Part shown: in pieces, positions 7,472 to 15,356 of the stretch
Layout of the letters: each line of letters starts with the position of its first letter
How positions within the stretch are numbered: position 1 is the first letter of the stretch
From: a virus
Strand: one strand, 5' to 3'
IMG/VR virus record: IMGVR_UViG_3300032236_000059
Coordinates: 1 to 34,277 of that record
DNA length: 34,277 bases
Position numbers and translations under genes: made by a program
The notes under the pieces: model-generated
Databases searched by the model: none
Told to the model about the DNA's origin: nothing
What the model saw: only the letters and a program-made list of their open reading frames with translations

Positions 7472-9243
7472 TACAATACGCCACCTTTTTCCATTACATA
7501 ATCGGTTGATGCCCAATGAAACTCAATACCTTGCGATGCAACATTTATATTGACCGATCCTGAAAATCCAATACCGTTGACCCCTTGCCAAAATTTAGTA
7601 ACGGTTAATCCACCGCCCCAATTAGCTTGATCCCACTTGGAACTATCCCAAATACCTGTGTTGGTAATGGATGGATTAAAAGCTATCTGATTGACTAACG
7701 GTTGTGTATCAAAATCCGTGCTAATACCGCATAGAACGGTCGGTAAGCCGTTATCTGTCTGTAGGATAGGGCGTACTAGCGTAAAGCGTTTATTTTGCCC
7801 TCTGCTGTCAAAATAGCTGTATGCTTGTTGTGCAGTTGCAATAATATTAGCCCCTGCATCAGAAGATTGGCTATAAAACTGACCTACAAATCCGCTAGAA
7901 CCAAAGTAAATTTTATTGTCGGCTGAAACTTCCCAGCAAATAGCATTTACCCCAGTAAATCTAGCCCATGCTTTAGTAATCGTGTGCATGACATATTGTT
8001 CCTTACCGCTATCGGTAGGGATATTCAATATCAGCATATTTTCACTAGCAAAATAATTGATTTGCCAGCCAAAATTACCGTAAAAGCTAGTAGCCGCTTG
8101 GCTTACAGCAAAGTAAATCTTATCTGTTAGGTTAATACGGGGATCTAAGCGTGAAGATTGCAATGCCGATGACATCGGAACAAGGCCATCTTGGGTTAGT
8201 AACAGTAAGTCACCAGCCCATTTGAAGAAGCATCTGCGGTTAAAGGTTTGGCCCATCTGCCATACACCGACTTCGCTCCAAGCATTTGCATCACTAGGGT
8301 TTGTACCCTTGTAAACAATAACCTCGCCCATGCTAGTAACAAAGGCCGATAAGTCATCTACGCCATAACCAGCATCTAAAGTCCATGTACCCATTGCTTG
8401 CAGGTAACCACCTGAACGGGCAATAGCACCTAAATTAAAGTCTAAAGCCGTACCACCAATAGATTGCACGGGCAGATACCAAAATACCATGCTGTCTTTT
8501 TGTACAAAGAACAGCCTGTTTTGGCACATATTGATGTTAATCAGGGTGTTGCTGTTTACCCCTGCAATACCGATTACTGTGTAAATACCCACTACGGTAG
8601 CGTTTGCCGCTGGTGCGGTGAGCATTGTGTAAGTAAAGGTAGTCGTTCCAGTTACGGTAATGTAGAAAGTACCGCTGTAATTGGCTTCTGTAGTTCCTGA
8701 AACACTAACCCGATTGCCTGTTGCAAGGCCATGAGAAGTTGCAGTAGTTACGGTAGCTGTCAGATTACCCGTGCCACCTCTTGTAATTGTGCTAATTGCG
8801 GCCGCTGTAGTGGTGGTAGCCATCTTGTACCAGCGTGTACCGTCATAAATAATGGCAGGATCAGCCCCGTTTACAGCCAATAGAAAATGTCCACCAGCAG
8901 TCGTAATCATGCAATGCTGGAACTTACTATTAGTTAATCCTGTTAATACGGAAGTTGCTGTGGCAGATGAAGCGTTATAGATAGTGCCATTAGCAATAGC
9001 AAATAGCGTGTTTGTGCCATCTGTATTGGCATAATTCATCAATGTTTCTACATTGCCTGTAATGCCTGTAGAAGCCTTGGAATAGCCTTTTCTGAGCGTT
9101 ACATCGGTAGGCGTAGGAAAGAAATTAACTAAAGAAACCGCATCTAACGGTTGCATTTCAGCTAATGAATCCCTAGCGTTCCAACCCCCAATAGGGGCGG
9201 CTAACGATGCAGTAACCGCTGTCCTACCTTTTGGTTGAATCAT
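7471..9243 (-). CDS. Tail hub / nozzle protein (P22 gp10-like)
   Basis: The 590-aa product begins SLAAPIGGWNARDSLAEMQPLDAV-type sequence, followed by NFFPTPTDVTLRKGY, the characteristic opening of the packaged-DNA stabilisation/tail hub proteins of P22-like phages. A Ser/Thr-rich insert at about 145-225 (TVTTATSHGLATGNRVSVSGT) looks like an immunoglobulin-like domain. The rest is beta-propeller-like (repeated GxVxxY/W strands). It would form the distal tail tube below the adaptor encoded by the next upstream gene. The stop overlaps the GNAT-like gene. Confidence 0.75.
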   Translation of the reverse strand: MIQPKGRTAVTASLAAPIGGWNARDSLAEMQPLDAVSLVNFFPTPTDVTLRKGYSKASTGITGNVETLMNYANTDGTNTLFAIANGTIYNASSATATSVLTGLTNSKFQHCMITTAGGHFLLAVNGADPAIIYDGTRWYKMATTTTAAAISTITRGGTGNLTATVTTATSHGLATGNRVSVSGTTEANYSGTFYITVTGTTTFTYTMLTAPAANATVVGIYTVIGIAGVNSNTLININMCQNRLFFVQKDSMVFWYLPVQSIGGTALDFNLGAIARSGGYLQAMGTWTLDAGYGVDDLSAFVTSMGEVIVYKGTNPSDANAWSEVGVWQMGQTFNRRCFFKWAGDLLLLTQDGLVPMSSALQSSRLDPRINLTDKIYFAVSQAATSFYGNFGWQINYFASENMLILNIPTDSGKEQYVMHTITKAWARFTGVNAICWEVSADNKIYFGSSGFVGQFYSQSSDAGANIIATAQQAYSYFDSRGQNKRFTLVRPILQTDNGLPTVLCGISTDFDTQPLVNQIAFNPSITNTGIWDSSKWDQANWGGGLTVTKFWQGVNGIGFSGSVNINVASQGIEFHWASTDYVMEKGGVL

Positions 9244-9245
9244 AA

Positions 9246-10151
9246 TTAGCTACCGTAGCCAGTATCAGGAATGTTTGCCCAGCCAATAAGCACAGCACTT
9301 GGAGCAGGTGCAAAAGATAGTGTTGCTGATCCCTTGTCGTTTGCCTTGGCAACGCTTAAATAACGCATATAGTCTTGTTGCAATGCAGTAGTGTCAAAAG
9401 ACTTAATTTGAAAGTATTTAAGTTTTGTCAATAATACGATTACGGTATCGTCTAATACGGTTGTGTCTGTATCGGCAGTAAAGCTGTTCTTTACTTGATC
9501 TGTGGCACTTCTTACAAAACCCCTAGAACGATACTCAAAACCTAAATATTCTTGGGTGTTATATGGTGGCCAAATTTGGAATGTATTGCCCAAAATTCTC
9601 CAACGAACCCGTGGGCCTGTTGAAATATAGCCCGATTTGAGCCATTGCCATTGTTGGGCATCTACTGGGCCAAGCATCTGCCAATGTTTTGTCTTGTCCC
9701 AATGCGTGTTATCGGTAATGGTTTCGTAGTCAGGCGGCAAGGGGTAAATGGTCTTACTAAATGTGACCGAACCGCCAATGCTGGTTGCTGAAGCTAATTG
9801 GGTAGTTGTTAAGCTAGTTGAATCAATTACATTATCAACATAGGTATCTTGGGGAATTGATGTTCCCACGATGGAATAAGTGCTGTCCAGCCCTGTAGTA
9901 CTAGGAATGTTGTTAAGTAAATAAGTTCCATTCGTAGTATTACAGGTCGTGGTTATTGCGTTTGTATAGAACCGATATTCTAGTTCTAGGGCTTGCCAAT
10001 CATACTCTTTTACTAAGTCGTACCCTGCACGGTTCATTAACGCAAGAATCTGTTGCACATCTTGGTTAGTGTTACCTGCTACATAGGTTGGAACGGCTAA
10101 GTTAAGTTCAGCGGTAACTTGCTGGACTAATTCGAGCATGGTATATGACAT
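9246..10151 (-). CDS. Tail adaptor protein (P22 gp4-like)
   Basis: The 301-aa product has the N-terminus TMLELVQQVTAELNLAVP, then QILALMNRAGYDLVKEYDWQAL, typical of the head-tail adaptor that binds the portal ring in short-tailed phages. A later stretch, GNTFQIWPPYNTQEYLGFEYRSRGFV, fits the same family. A low-complexity Thr/Ser segment near residues 80-125 looks like an inserted domain. It lies directly between the coat-associated gene and the tail hub gene, the expected order. Some relatives are annotated as tail tubular protein A. Confidence 0.7.
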   Translation of the reverse strand: MSYTMLELVQQVTAELNLAVPTYVAGNTNQDVQQILALMNRAGYDLVKEYDWQALELEYRFYTNAITTTCNTTNGTYLLNNIPSTTGLDSTYSIVGTSIPQDTYVDNVIDSTSLTTTQLASATSIGGSVTFSKTIYPLPPDYETITDNTHWDKTKHWQMLGPVDAQQWQWLKSGYISTGPRVRWRILGNTFQIWPPYNTQEYLGFEYRSRGFVRSATDQVKNSFTADTDTTVLDDTVIVLLTKLKYFQIKSFDTTALQQDYMRYLSVAKANDKGSATLSFAPAPSAVLIGWANIPDTGYGS

Positions 10152-10152
10152 T

Positions 10153-10803
10153 TTAGGCTTCCTCTGTGGCTACCGCTTTTGCTTTACGGGGTTTCTTTTC
10201 ACCAACAGCGGCAAGTATAGTGGCCATTTGTTCCTGCATTAAGGCCAGCTTCGCATCTGTTTCTGCTTTTATTTTAGCAGTTTCTTCATCCTTTTTGGCA
10301 AGTTCTTCTTTCAAATCATTAATCTCTTGCTCTCGTTTATCGGATTCCGCTGTGGATGTGGCTAGATTTAAAAATGCCTTTGCCTTATCACGGAACGCAT
10401 AGGGTGACATTCCTGCCGCCATACCAATACGCTGTAATTGCTGATCTGATGCGTTTGCTACCGCTTCTACCGTGTAAAACTTCATGGCACGGAGTTCTTC
10501 TGCCTGTGATTTAGATACTAAAGGCCATTCCGCAAGCGGAGTTCCTTCATATCCTTGATCGTCAGCACCAAGTTTGTTTTGATAAGCCGCCCAATGTAAC
10601 GGAAAACGCTGTTTATGGTTTTCTAAGGCGTAAGTATCAATTTCGGTCAAAGTATCGCCAGCAACGCAAATATGTACAAAATCAAACTCTTTGTATATTG
10701 GTCTGCCAGCTTCTGCGGAAGCATCATCCTGTTTTATTGCTCGTTTATAAAAACGAACCTGTAATCGGGAATCTGCATTTTGTTCATCGCTAGGTAAAGC
10801 CAT
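10153..10803 (-). CDS. Head-module protein with C-terminal coiled coil
   Basis: The 216-aa product has an ordered N-terminal half (RFYKRAIKQDDASAEAGRPIYKEFDFVHI..) of a type often found next to capsid genes in phages of this kind. Then comes LRAMKFYTVEAVANASDQQLQRIGMAAG, which resembles a helix-hairpin-helix-like element. The C-terminus (about 155-200) is a charged coiled coil, NDLKEELAKKDEETAKIKA, with a basic tail KKPRKAKAV. The function is unknown; a minor head or head-completion role is a guess from position. Confidence 0.55.
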   Translation of the reverse strand: MALPSDEQNADSRLQVRFYKRAIKQDDASAEAGRPIYKEFDFVHICVAGDTLTEIDTYALENHKQRFPLHWAAYQNKLGADDQGYEGTPLAEWPLVSKSQAEELRAMKFYTVEAVANASDQQLQRIGMAAGMSPYAFRDKAKAFLNLATSTAESDKREQEINDLKEELAKKDEETAKIKAETDAKLALMQEQMATILAAVGEKKPRKAKAVATEEA

Positions 10804-10838
10804 TTTTAAATCTCCTAAGTAGTTAGGTAAAGTTAAAG

Positions 10839-10868
10839 AAAAAAGGGGCTACCAGTTAAGGTAACCCC
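10839..10868 (-). terminator. Rho-independent terminator after capsid genes
   Basis: On the minus strand GGGGTTACC and GGTAGCCCC pair (one G-T pair) around a TTAACT loop and are followed by six Ts. It lies between the head-decoration-like gene and the next head gene, so it would raise capsid gene dosage relative to genes downstream. The plus-strand copy also has a T run, so it may act weakly in both directions. Confidence 0.8.
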
Positions 10869-10890
10869 CCGTTTTTACTACATTTTGCTA

Positions 10891-11184
10891 TTAAACACTA
10901 GCCTTGCTGAACCAACCATAATCACCTGATGCCATAGAAGCACCTGACAAATATGTACCTGCACCCAAGGTAGCTTGGAATGTAGATGCGTTAATTACGC
11001 AAGTAGCGGTTGAAGTACCAATTGCAACAGCGGCTTGGGCAAAAACATAACGGTAACCATCGCTACCGAAAGTTTCAGCACCTAATGGGCCAAATGTTGG
11101 AATTGCTGTGCCAGCGGAATTAAGGTTTGTATTAGTTGTGTTATACAAATCTACGCCAGCGATAGGGAGAACTGAATATGCCAT
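10891..11184 (-). CDS. Small head decoration-like protein
   Basis: The 97-aa product is Ala/Gly/Thr-rich and beta-prone (MAYSVLPIAGVDLYN... ASGDYGWFSKASV), with no signal peptide or membrane segment. It lies directly after the major capsid gene, has its own strong ribosome site (AAAGGAAAA about 8 bases before the ATG) and is followed by a strong terminator. This matches capsid decoration or stabilising proteins made in large amounts. The GYRYVFAQAAVAI-type core is shared by small head proteins of related phages. The decoration role is inferred from context. Confidence 0.55.
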   Translation of the reverse strand: MAYSVLPIAGVDLYNTTNTNLNSAGTAIPTFGPLGAETFGSDGYRYVFAQAAVAIGTSTATCVINASTFQATLGAGTYLSGASMASGDYGWFSKASV

Positions 11185-11211
11185 GATATATTTTCCTTTC
11201 GAATCAATGGA

Positions 11212-12469
11212 TTAGGTTGTCAACACGCCTTGTAGGAATGAGTTGGAGCAAGTTAAGTTGCCAGCCCAGCCATACAATTTGACGATTGCATCTTGGTTGA
11301 TCGATTGACGCTCGCCACCGATAGGAACGAAATTACGCTCTTTATGTGGGCGTAGGAAAATGTAGTTTGTGTTTAGCAAATACATATATGTTGCGTTCTC
11401 TTGAGCACCGTAACCGCCACCCAAGATCACATCAGCAGACATACCACCACCGTAGAACTTGAGGGAAGCAAAGCCAGCCGCACCTTCTTCTACACCTGCG
11501 ATACGCTGAATAGCCTGTAAAGACTGAACATAGTAAGAGTAGAAAGTGTTACCAGCAACGATTGTGTCAACTTTATCAGTTCCACGAACAGACTTGATAG
11601 CGGCATCAGTCATCTTAGCTTGAATGTTTGCGTAACCAGTTACACCAGTTGTCGCTTGGTTCTGCCAAAATGTCCAGTTTGCACGGTTAATACCACCGTA
11701 TGTGCCTGTTGTTGGTGAAGTAGAAACAGCGGCCGCTAGACCAGTAATGTTCTTACCACCGTTACCTGTACCGTCACCATAGATGTCAGTAGAAATACGG
11801 TTCAACAAACGGGCTTCAGAAACTTGCATACGGCCGTCTAACAGGTCGATGATCTGTTCCTTAGAACTGTTTTGCAACATTTCAAGTCCACTCATTGTTA
11901 CAGAATCAGCGTACTGCGTAATGCTGAACTGAGCCGCAGAGATAGGGCTATCAGGGGTGATGTTTAATACTTCGTCAATCTTGTTACCGTAGTGGCTCTT
12001 TATCCGCTACTTCAGTATGTCACCATACTGTTCAGACTATATCATCCCTTTCGGGTGGGAAGCTCGTGGGGACATTACCGCTTTCGCTCGATCCCTAGTC
12101 GTTACACCTTCTGTGTCCCTAGCCCTTTCGGGTTACATACACAGCTTGGCTCGGTATTATCTTTAAACTCACCTAAATTTAAAGGTTTCCACCGAATTCA
12201 TCCCATTTGCTACAAAAACTTGCTTAATGCAAATTCATGAAGGGGCTAGAAGTCAACCCTGAATAACTGTTTGCGTTGTTTGTGTTCGGATCGTTGTACA
12301 TGATTTCTTGCAAAATCACATTACCGCCTGAGAACGGTTGAACATTTCCTTTAGCGTTCAAACGCTGTAGGATCGCATTGTTTTGTGTTAAGTTATCAGC
12401 CAAAATTCCGCTACGGCTCTGAATGGTAGTAGCGATAATATCGGTGATTGCTGAGTTAGCAAATGCCAT
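11212..12469 (-). CDS. Major capsid protein, split by a group I intron (exons 12469-12256 and 11975-11212)
   Basis: Two separated reading frames belong to one coat protein. Exon 1 encodes the first 71 residues (MAFANSAITDIIATTIQSRS... FSGGNVILQEIMYNDPNTNN, ending NSYSG). Exon 2 encodes YEVLNITPDSPISAAQFS, SGLEMLQNSSKEQIIDLLDG and DIYGDGTGNGGKNI, the classic core of coat proteins in P22/HK97-fold phages of this type. Without splicing, exon 1 stops after ten foreign codons (LTSSPFMNLH). Removing 11976-12255 joins GGG-T to AC-GAA, restoring G-Y-E and one frame of 326 codons (325 aa plus stop). The start follows AAAGGAAAT. It follows the scaffold gene, as expected. I see no frameshift or decay in either exon, so it should be functional when spliced. 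Confidence 0.85.
11976..12255 (-). ncRNA. Group I self-splicing intron without an ORF, in the major capsid gene
   Basis: The intron is 280 nt long. P1 pairs exon-end GGGU with intron GCCC (nt 10-13), placing a U-G pair at the 5' splice site. P10 pairs exon-2 GAAGU with ACUUC in the P1 loop, and the intron ends in G. Core pairings by intron position: P2 AUUUGC/GCAAAU, P3 GGGAUG (52-57)/UGUCCC (182-187), P4 UUCGGU (60-65)/ACCGAG (101-106), P5 CUUUAAA/UUUAAAG, P6 CUGUGU (112-117)/ACACAG (140-145), P7 GACUA (156-160)/UAGUC (217-221, within AUAUAGUC), P9 CAGUAU/AUACUG. GAAA loops cap CCC/GGG stems. Extra sequence between P7 and P3 suggests subgroup IA. There is no homing endonuclease; the plus-strand ORF inside is a shadow. 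Confidence 0.9.
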
Positions 12470-12492
12470 GATATTTCCTTTATTAGATTAAG

Positions 12493-13596
12493 TTAAACCC
12501 GACCACCCTCTGCTTCTGACAATTGAGCCATCAACACAGAGCGTCTATCCTTTGCATCTGTCTTAGACACCTGACCGCTAGGAGTAGCGGACTTCGGACT
12601 AACAGCAGTTGCTTTGGCTTTTGCTACTTGTTGTGCCTTAGATGCTTGGGTATTAACTGAACGCAGGAGTTTGTCCTGTTCCAGCTTGTACGCTTCATCG
12701 TTCATACGCACAGCTTTGGCATAAGCCGATTCTAGGTCTTGGGCTAAACCTCGCTCAAGTAATTGAGCCATATCTTCCCTTACCATATCAAAGTGCGGAA
12801 ACCGCTCTTTGTTACTGCTTACACGGCTGATTTCTTGGGTCAACCGTGCATTTTCTTCTTGCTCCCGTATCGCTGACAGTTGCTGAACTTGTTGCTGGGT
12901 AGCTTGAAGTTGTTGCATTAACTGCTGTTGATACGGATCTACATACGCCTGTTCAGGCATCTGAAGTGCATCTTGATTTAATTGTATTCCATAGTCTTGT
13001 GCAAGTCTATGAAACATTTGAACCTTCTGCTCATAGGGGGCTTTGCTTAAAACCATGTGAGCACGGCCTAGATTATTAATCCAAGCTACGGGATGGATTC
13101 CTTGTGCTTGAAGTTCAGGGGCAAATTGGCCAATAGCTTCGGTTAATTGTCTAGCATTGTCAGCTTCACCCTTATAAGCAGATACGCCACGCTTGTATTC
13201 GGCTTCACGCTGGTTGGCATATTCAGCAAACTTAGCAAATTCCGCTTTATCTAGCGGTTTGCCTTCCTGCATCTTGTTCCAAACCTCGACATACTCTTTT
13301 TTCCAAGTAGTCGGGCGTTTTATTTCTGTTTCTTCATCAGTTCCACTAGCTTCTGCAACCAGTTCAGGTTCTTGATCGGTATCGTCTTGGCTACTGGTTT
13401 CTTCTTGCTTACTTTTGAAACGACCTTTTTCGTCACGGTCGTTGCTTTCTTCGCTACTTTCTTGACTGGCGTTTTCAGCTTGGATTGGATCGTCATTTAC
13501 TTCAATCTCCTTTTCTTCAAGGGCTTCTAATGTGCCTTCTTCGGCTTGGTCTAATGCGGCTTCTAGCAATTCTCTGCGGTCTAATTCTTCACTCAT
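12493..13596 (-). CDS. Scaffolding protein
   Basis: The 367-aa product is highly charged and mostly helical. It has an acidic N-terminus (about 1-95, with repeated E/D/S), the segment RPTTWKKEYVEVWNKM near residue 95, a Gln-rich coiled coil at about 220-250 (QQQLMQQLQATQQQVQQL) and a basic Lys/Ala/Ser tail (about 315-350) of the kind that binds coat protein. It lies directly upstream of the major capsid gene, the usual order in P22-like phages. Scaffolds direct procapsid assembly and leave before or during DNA packaging. No protease domain is seen. Confidence 0.75.
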   Translation of the reverse strand: MSEELDRRELLEAALDQAEEGTLEALEEKEIEVNDDPIQAENASQESSEESNDRDEKGRFKSKQEETSSQDDTDQEPELVAEASGTDEETEIKRPTTWKKEYVEVWNKMQEGKPLDKAEFAKFAEYANQREAEYKRGVSAYKGEADNARQLTEAIGQFAPELQAQGIHPVAWINNLGRAHMVLSKAPYEQKVQMFHRLAQDYGIQLNQDALQMPEQAYVDPYQQQLMQQLQATQQQVQQLSAIREQEENARLTQEISRVSSNKERFPHFDMVREDMAQLLERGLAQDLESAYAKAVRMNDEAYKLEQDKLLRSVNTQASKAQQVAKAKATAVSPKSATPSGQVSKTDAKDRRSVLMAQLSEAEGGRV

Positions 13597-13606
13597 GTAA
13601 TGCTCC

Positions 13607-13999
13607 TTATCTTAATTTTGCGTGGGCTACTTCGGCTATTGTGCGTTTTAAATGCTCACGCTCTCTTGTGCTTAATTCGTGCTTTTTCTGTGCCATCGGG
13701 ACATCATTACCCAATTCAATACAGCCATTACGCTTTAAGTTCTCACGATGCGAGGAACGGCTACCAACCCATTGGCCATCAGCCATGCTAATGTGACCAC
13801 CAATGTCAGGAATGACCATAGGGGCTTCTTTTGGGGTCATGTTTAACTTGTCTTGCCATGCTTTATCGGCTTCTGCACCTTCAAATGGCAGATTCCAGTA
13901 AGCAAGGTACTTTTCACGGTCATCATATTGCGTTGCATCAAATTCTTCATGGTTAACTTTGCAATGTGGGCAAGTTACGGTGACTTTGACTAAAGCCAT
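13607..13999 (-). CDS. Conserved phage protein with N-terminal CxxC motif, function unknown
   Basis: The 130-aa product begins VKVTVTCPHCKVNHEEF, with a single CPHC that could be half of a zinc ribbon. The C-terminal half has SMADGQWVGSRSSHREN-LKRNGCIELGND, a motif I know from short conserved proteins beside scaffold and portal genes in many phages. It ends in a basic helix (STREREHLKRTIAEVAHAKL). The function is unknown; the context suggests head assembly. It overlaps the upstream glycosyltransferase-like gene as TAATG. Confidence 0.55.
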   Translation of the reverse strand: MALVKVTVTCPHCKVNHEEFDATQYDDREKYLAYWNLPFEGAEADKAWQDKLNMTPKEAPMVIPDIGGHISMADGQWVGSRSSHRENLKRNGCIELGNDVPMAQKKHELSTREREHLKRTIAEVAHAKLR

Positions 14000-14904
14000 T
14001 ACATTCTCCTTATGATGTCAGGTAATTGTTCATATTCATCAGGTCTTAACAGGCAAATGCTGTCATACCAACGGGCATTTTTCCATCTCCAGCAAACAAA
14101 TTCTTCTTTTGGTAGTAAAACCACGCATTTCACGCCCAAAGCACCAGCAAGATGGGCAGTACCTGTGTCAACGGTAACAATTCCCTTCATGGCTTTCATG
14201 TGGCTGGCAGTTTGTACCCAGTTTTTCTTCCAACCATCGTTAGGAAGTGGGTGAAATAGGCCATCAGAGTTAGGATTTAGCGAATATGCGTCATCTCCAA
14301 CCAGTTCAGCCATGTGTTGATGGGCAATAGACTTGATGTAATACAAGGTTTGCTTGGATGCTTCCCAATTTACCCCGATCTTGGGTGGAATATTGCTAGG
14401 CAGGGCGTGTAAATAGCCTTCTGAACCCACAATTTTGTTCCGTGTGACGGGGAATAACGATTTAACAATCGGGTGCATCAAAGAAATATAGTACGGGAGC
14501 GACATCGAGCCGATCCAGTAGTCAGATTCGTTGGCAATACCTTCTAATCCGTTGCTAAACACATCTACAGCGTGTATTTGACCTAACAGGTGGTGCAATG
14601 TACCTTCTTGCAAGACAACGACCCTAGATGCTCCTAATGCTTTTAGGGCTGGTAAGAATCGGGCAAACATAATGATGTCACCAAAACCCTGCTCCATCTG
14701 CACGGTGATGGATTTACCCATTAATGGTTCACCTCTCCATACAGGCATCTTTAAAGCAGGTGCATAGGGCTGGGCTTGCTTGGCAATAATGTCAGGATGC
14801 CAACGGTATTCAAATCCCCTAAAGCCAGCTTCATACCTTCCAGCGTGTAGATGCTCGTAAGCTAACTTGTACTGTGCGTCAGCGTCTAATGTAGAAGTAT
14901 TAAT
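13999..14904 (-). CDS. Glycosyltransferase-like protein (GT9/heptosyltransferase type), probable AUU start
   Basis: The first ATG (14746-14748) would give 249 aa, but the frame stays open upstream and encodes family-like sequence, AYEHLHAGRYEAGFRGFEYRW, before MPVWRGEPLMGKSITVQMEQ. No ATG, GTG or TTG occurs between the preceding in-frame stop and that ATG. An ATT at 14902-14904, six bases after GAGGA, is the best start and gives 301 aa. The body has EQGFGDIIMFARFLPALKALGA near the N-terminal third and GIVTVDTGTAHLAGALGV in the C-terminal third, as in GT9-like proteins. Bacterial GT9 enzymes add sugars to lipopolysaccharide. Here it might modify a virion glycan or host LPS, or be a structural relative. 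It overlaps the upstream gene by 19 bases. Confidence 0.65.
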   Translation of the reverse strand: MNTSTLDADAQYKLAYEHLHAGRYEAGFRGFEYRWHPDIIAKQAQPYAPALKMPVWRGEPLMGKSITVQMEQGFGDIIMFARFLPALKALGASRVVVLQEGTLHHLLGQIHAVDVFSNGLEGIANESDYWIGSMSLPYYISLMHPIVKSLFPVTRNKIVGSEGYLHALPSNIPPKIGVNWEASKQTLYYIKSIAHQHMAELVGDDAYSLNPNSDGLFHPLPNDGWKKNWVQTASHMKAMKGIVTVDTGTAHLAGALGVKCVVLLPKEEFVCWRWKNARWYDSICLLRPDEYEQLPDIIRRM

Positions 14905-15356
14905 ACGGATTCCTCATCGTCTAGTTCCTCTAGGCGTTTGGCTTCCATATACATCAATTGCTGTTGAATAAGCGATTGTTGTTTTCTGTAAGCTACTGCC
15001 GCAAGGATGTTATCCCGTTGTCTTTCAAGGTAGCTTATAGACCGTTGTAAATCTTCTGTTTCAGCTAACGGTATATCAGCCTTAACCTCTTGTTTTGATT
15101 GTACTTTAGATTGCTTAACTTTTGCAACAGGTGACACTAGATCACGAATGGATTGTTTACGGCTTGCGTTAGCATCTTTAATAGCTTGCTCTAGCTTGCG
15201 TTGACGCTCTGCGATCTTTTTATCTAATCGCTGTGCTCGTAACCATTCTTCCCTAGTCCAGCCATCGCCACCAGTTTGCCCCGTTGGGGTCGGTGCTACA
15301 TATACCTGAAAGGCATCGTTCTGAAACGCATTAGCTTGAAAAGCCGTTGAAAACAT
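14886..15356 (-). CDS. Coiled-coil protein of the head/fibre region, function unknown
   Basis: The 156-aa product begins with a short near-repeat, FSTAFQANAFQNDAFQV, as seen in small proteins following tail-fibre genes. It continues as a long charged helix (REEWLRAQRLDKKIAERQRK... YLERQRDNILAAVAYRKQQ) to the end. It overlaps the preceding fibre stop and the following glycosyltransferase-like frame. No catalytic motif is visible. It might be a fibre-attachment or assembly protein, but that is only positional. Confidence 0.5.
   Translation of the reverse strand: MFSTAFQANAFQNDAFQVYVAPTPTGQTGGDGWTREEWLRAQRLDKKIAERQRKLEQAIKDANASRKQSIRDLVSPVAKVKQSKVQSKQEVKADIPLAETEDLQRSISYLERQRDNILAAVAYRKQQSLIQQQLMYMEAKRLEELDDEESVLILLH

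Noticed and set aside
11992-12240. 82-codon plus-strand ORF inside the capsid gene gap
   Set aside because: It is antisense to the intron core, has no ribosome site or family features, and the minus strand folds as a group I intron.
11212-12469. Capsid gene as a frameshifted pseudogene
   Set aside because: The disruption is a clean 280-nt insert with intron pairing. Removing it restores conserved protein sequence exactly.
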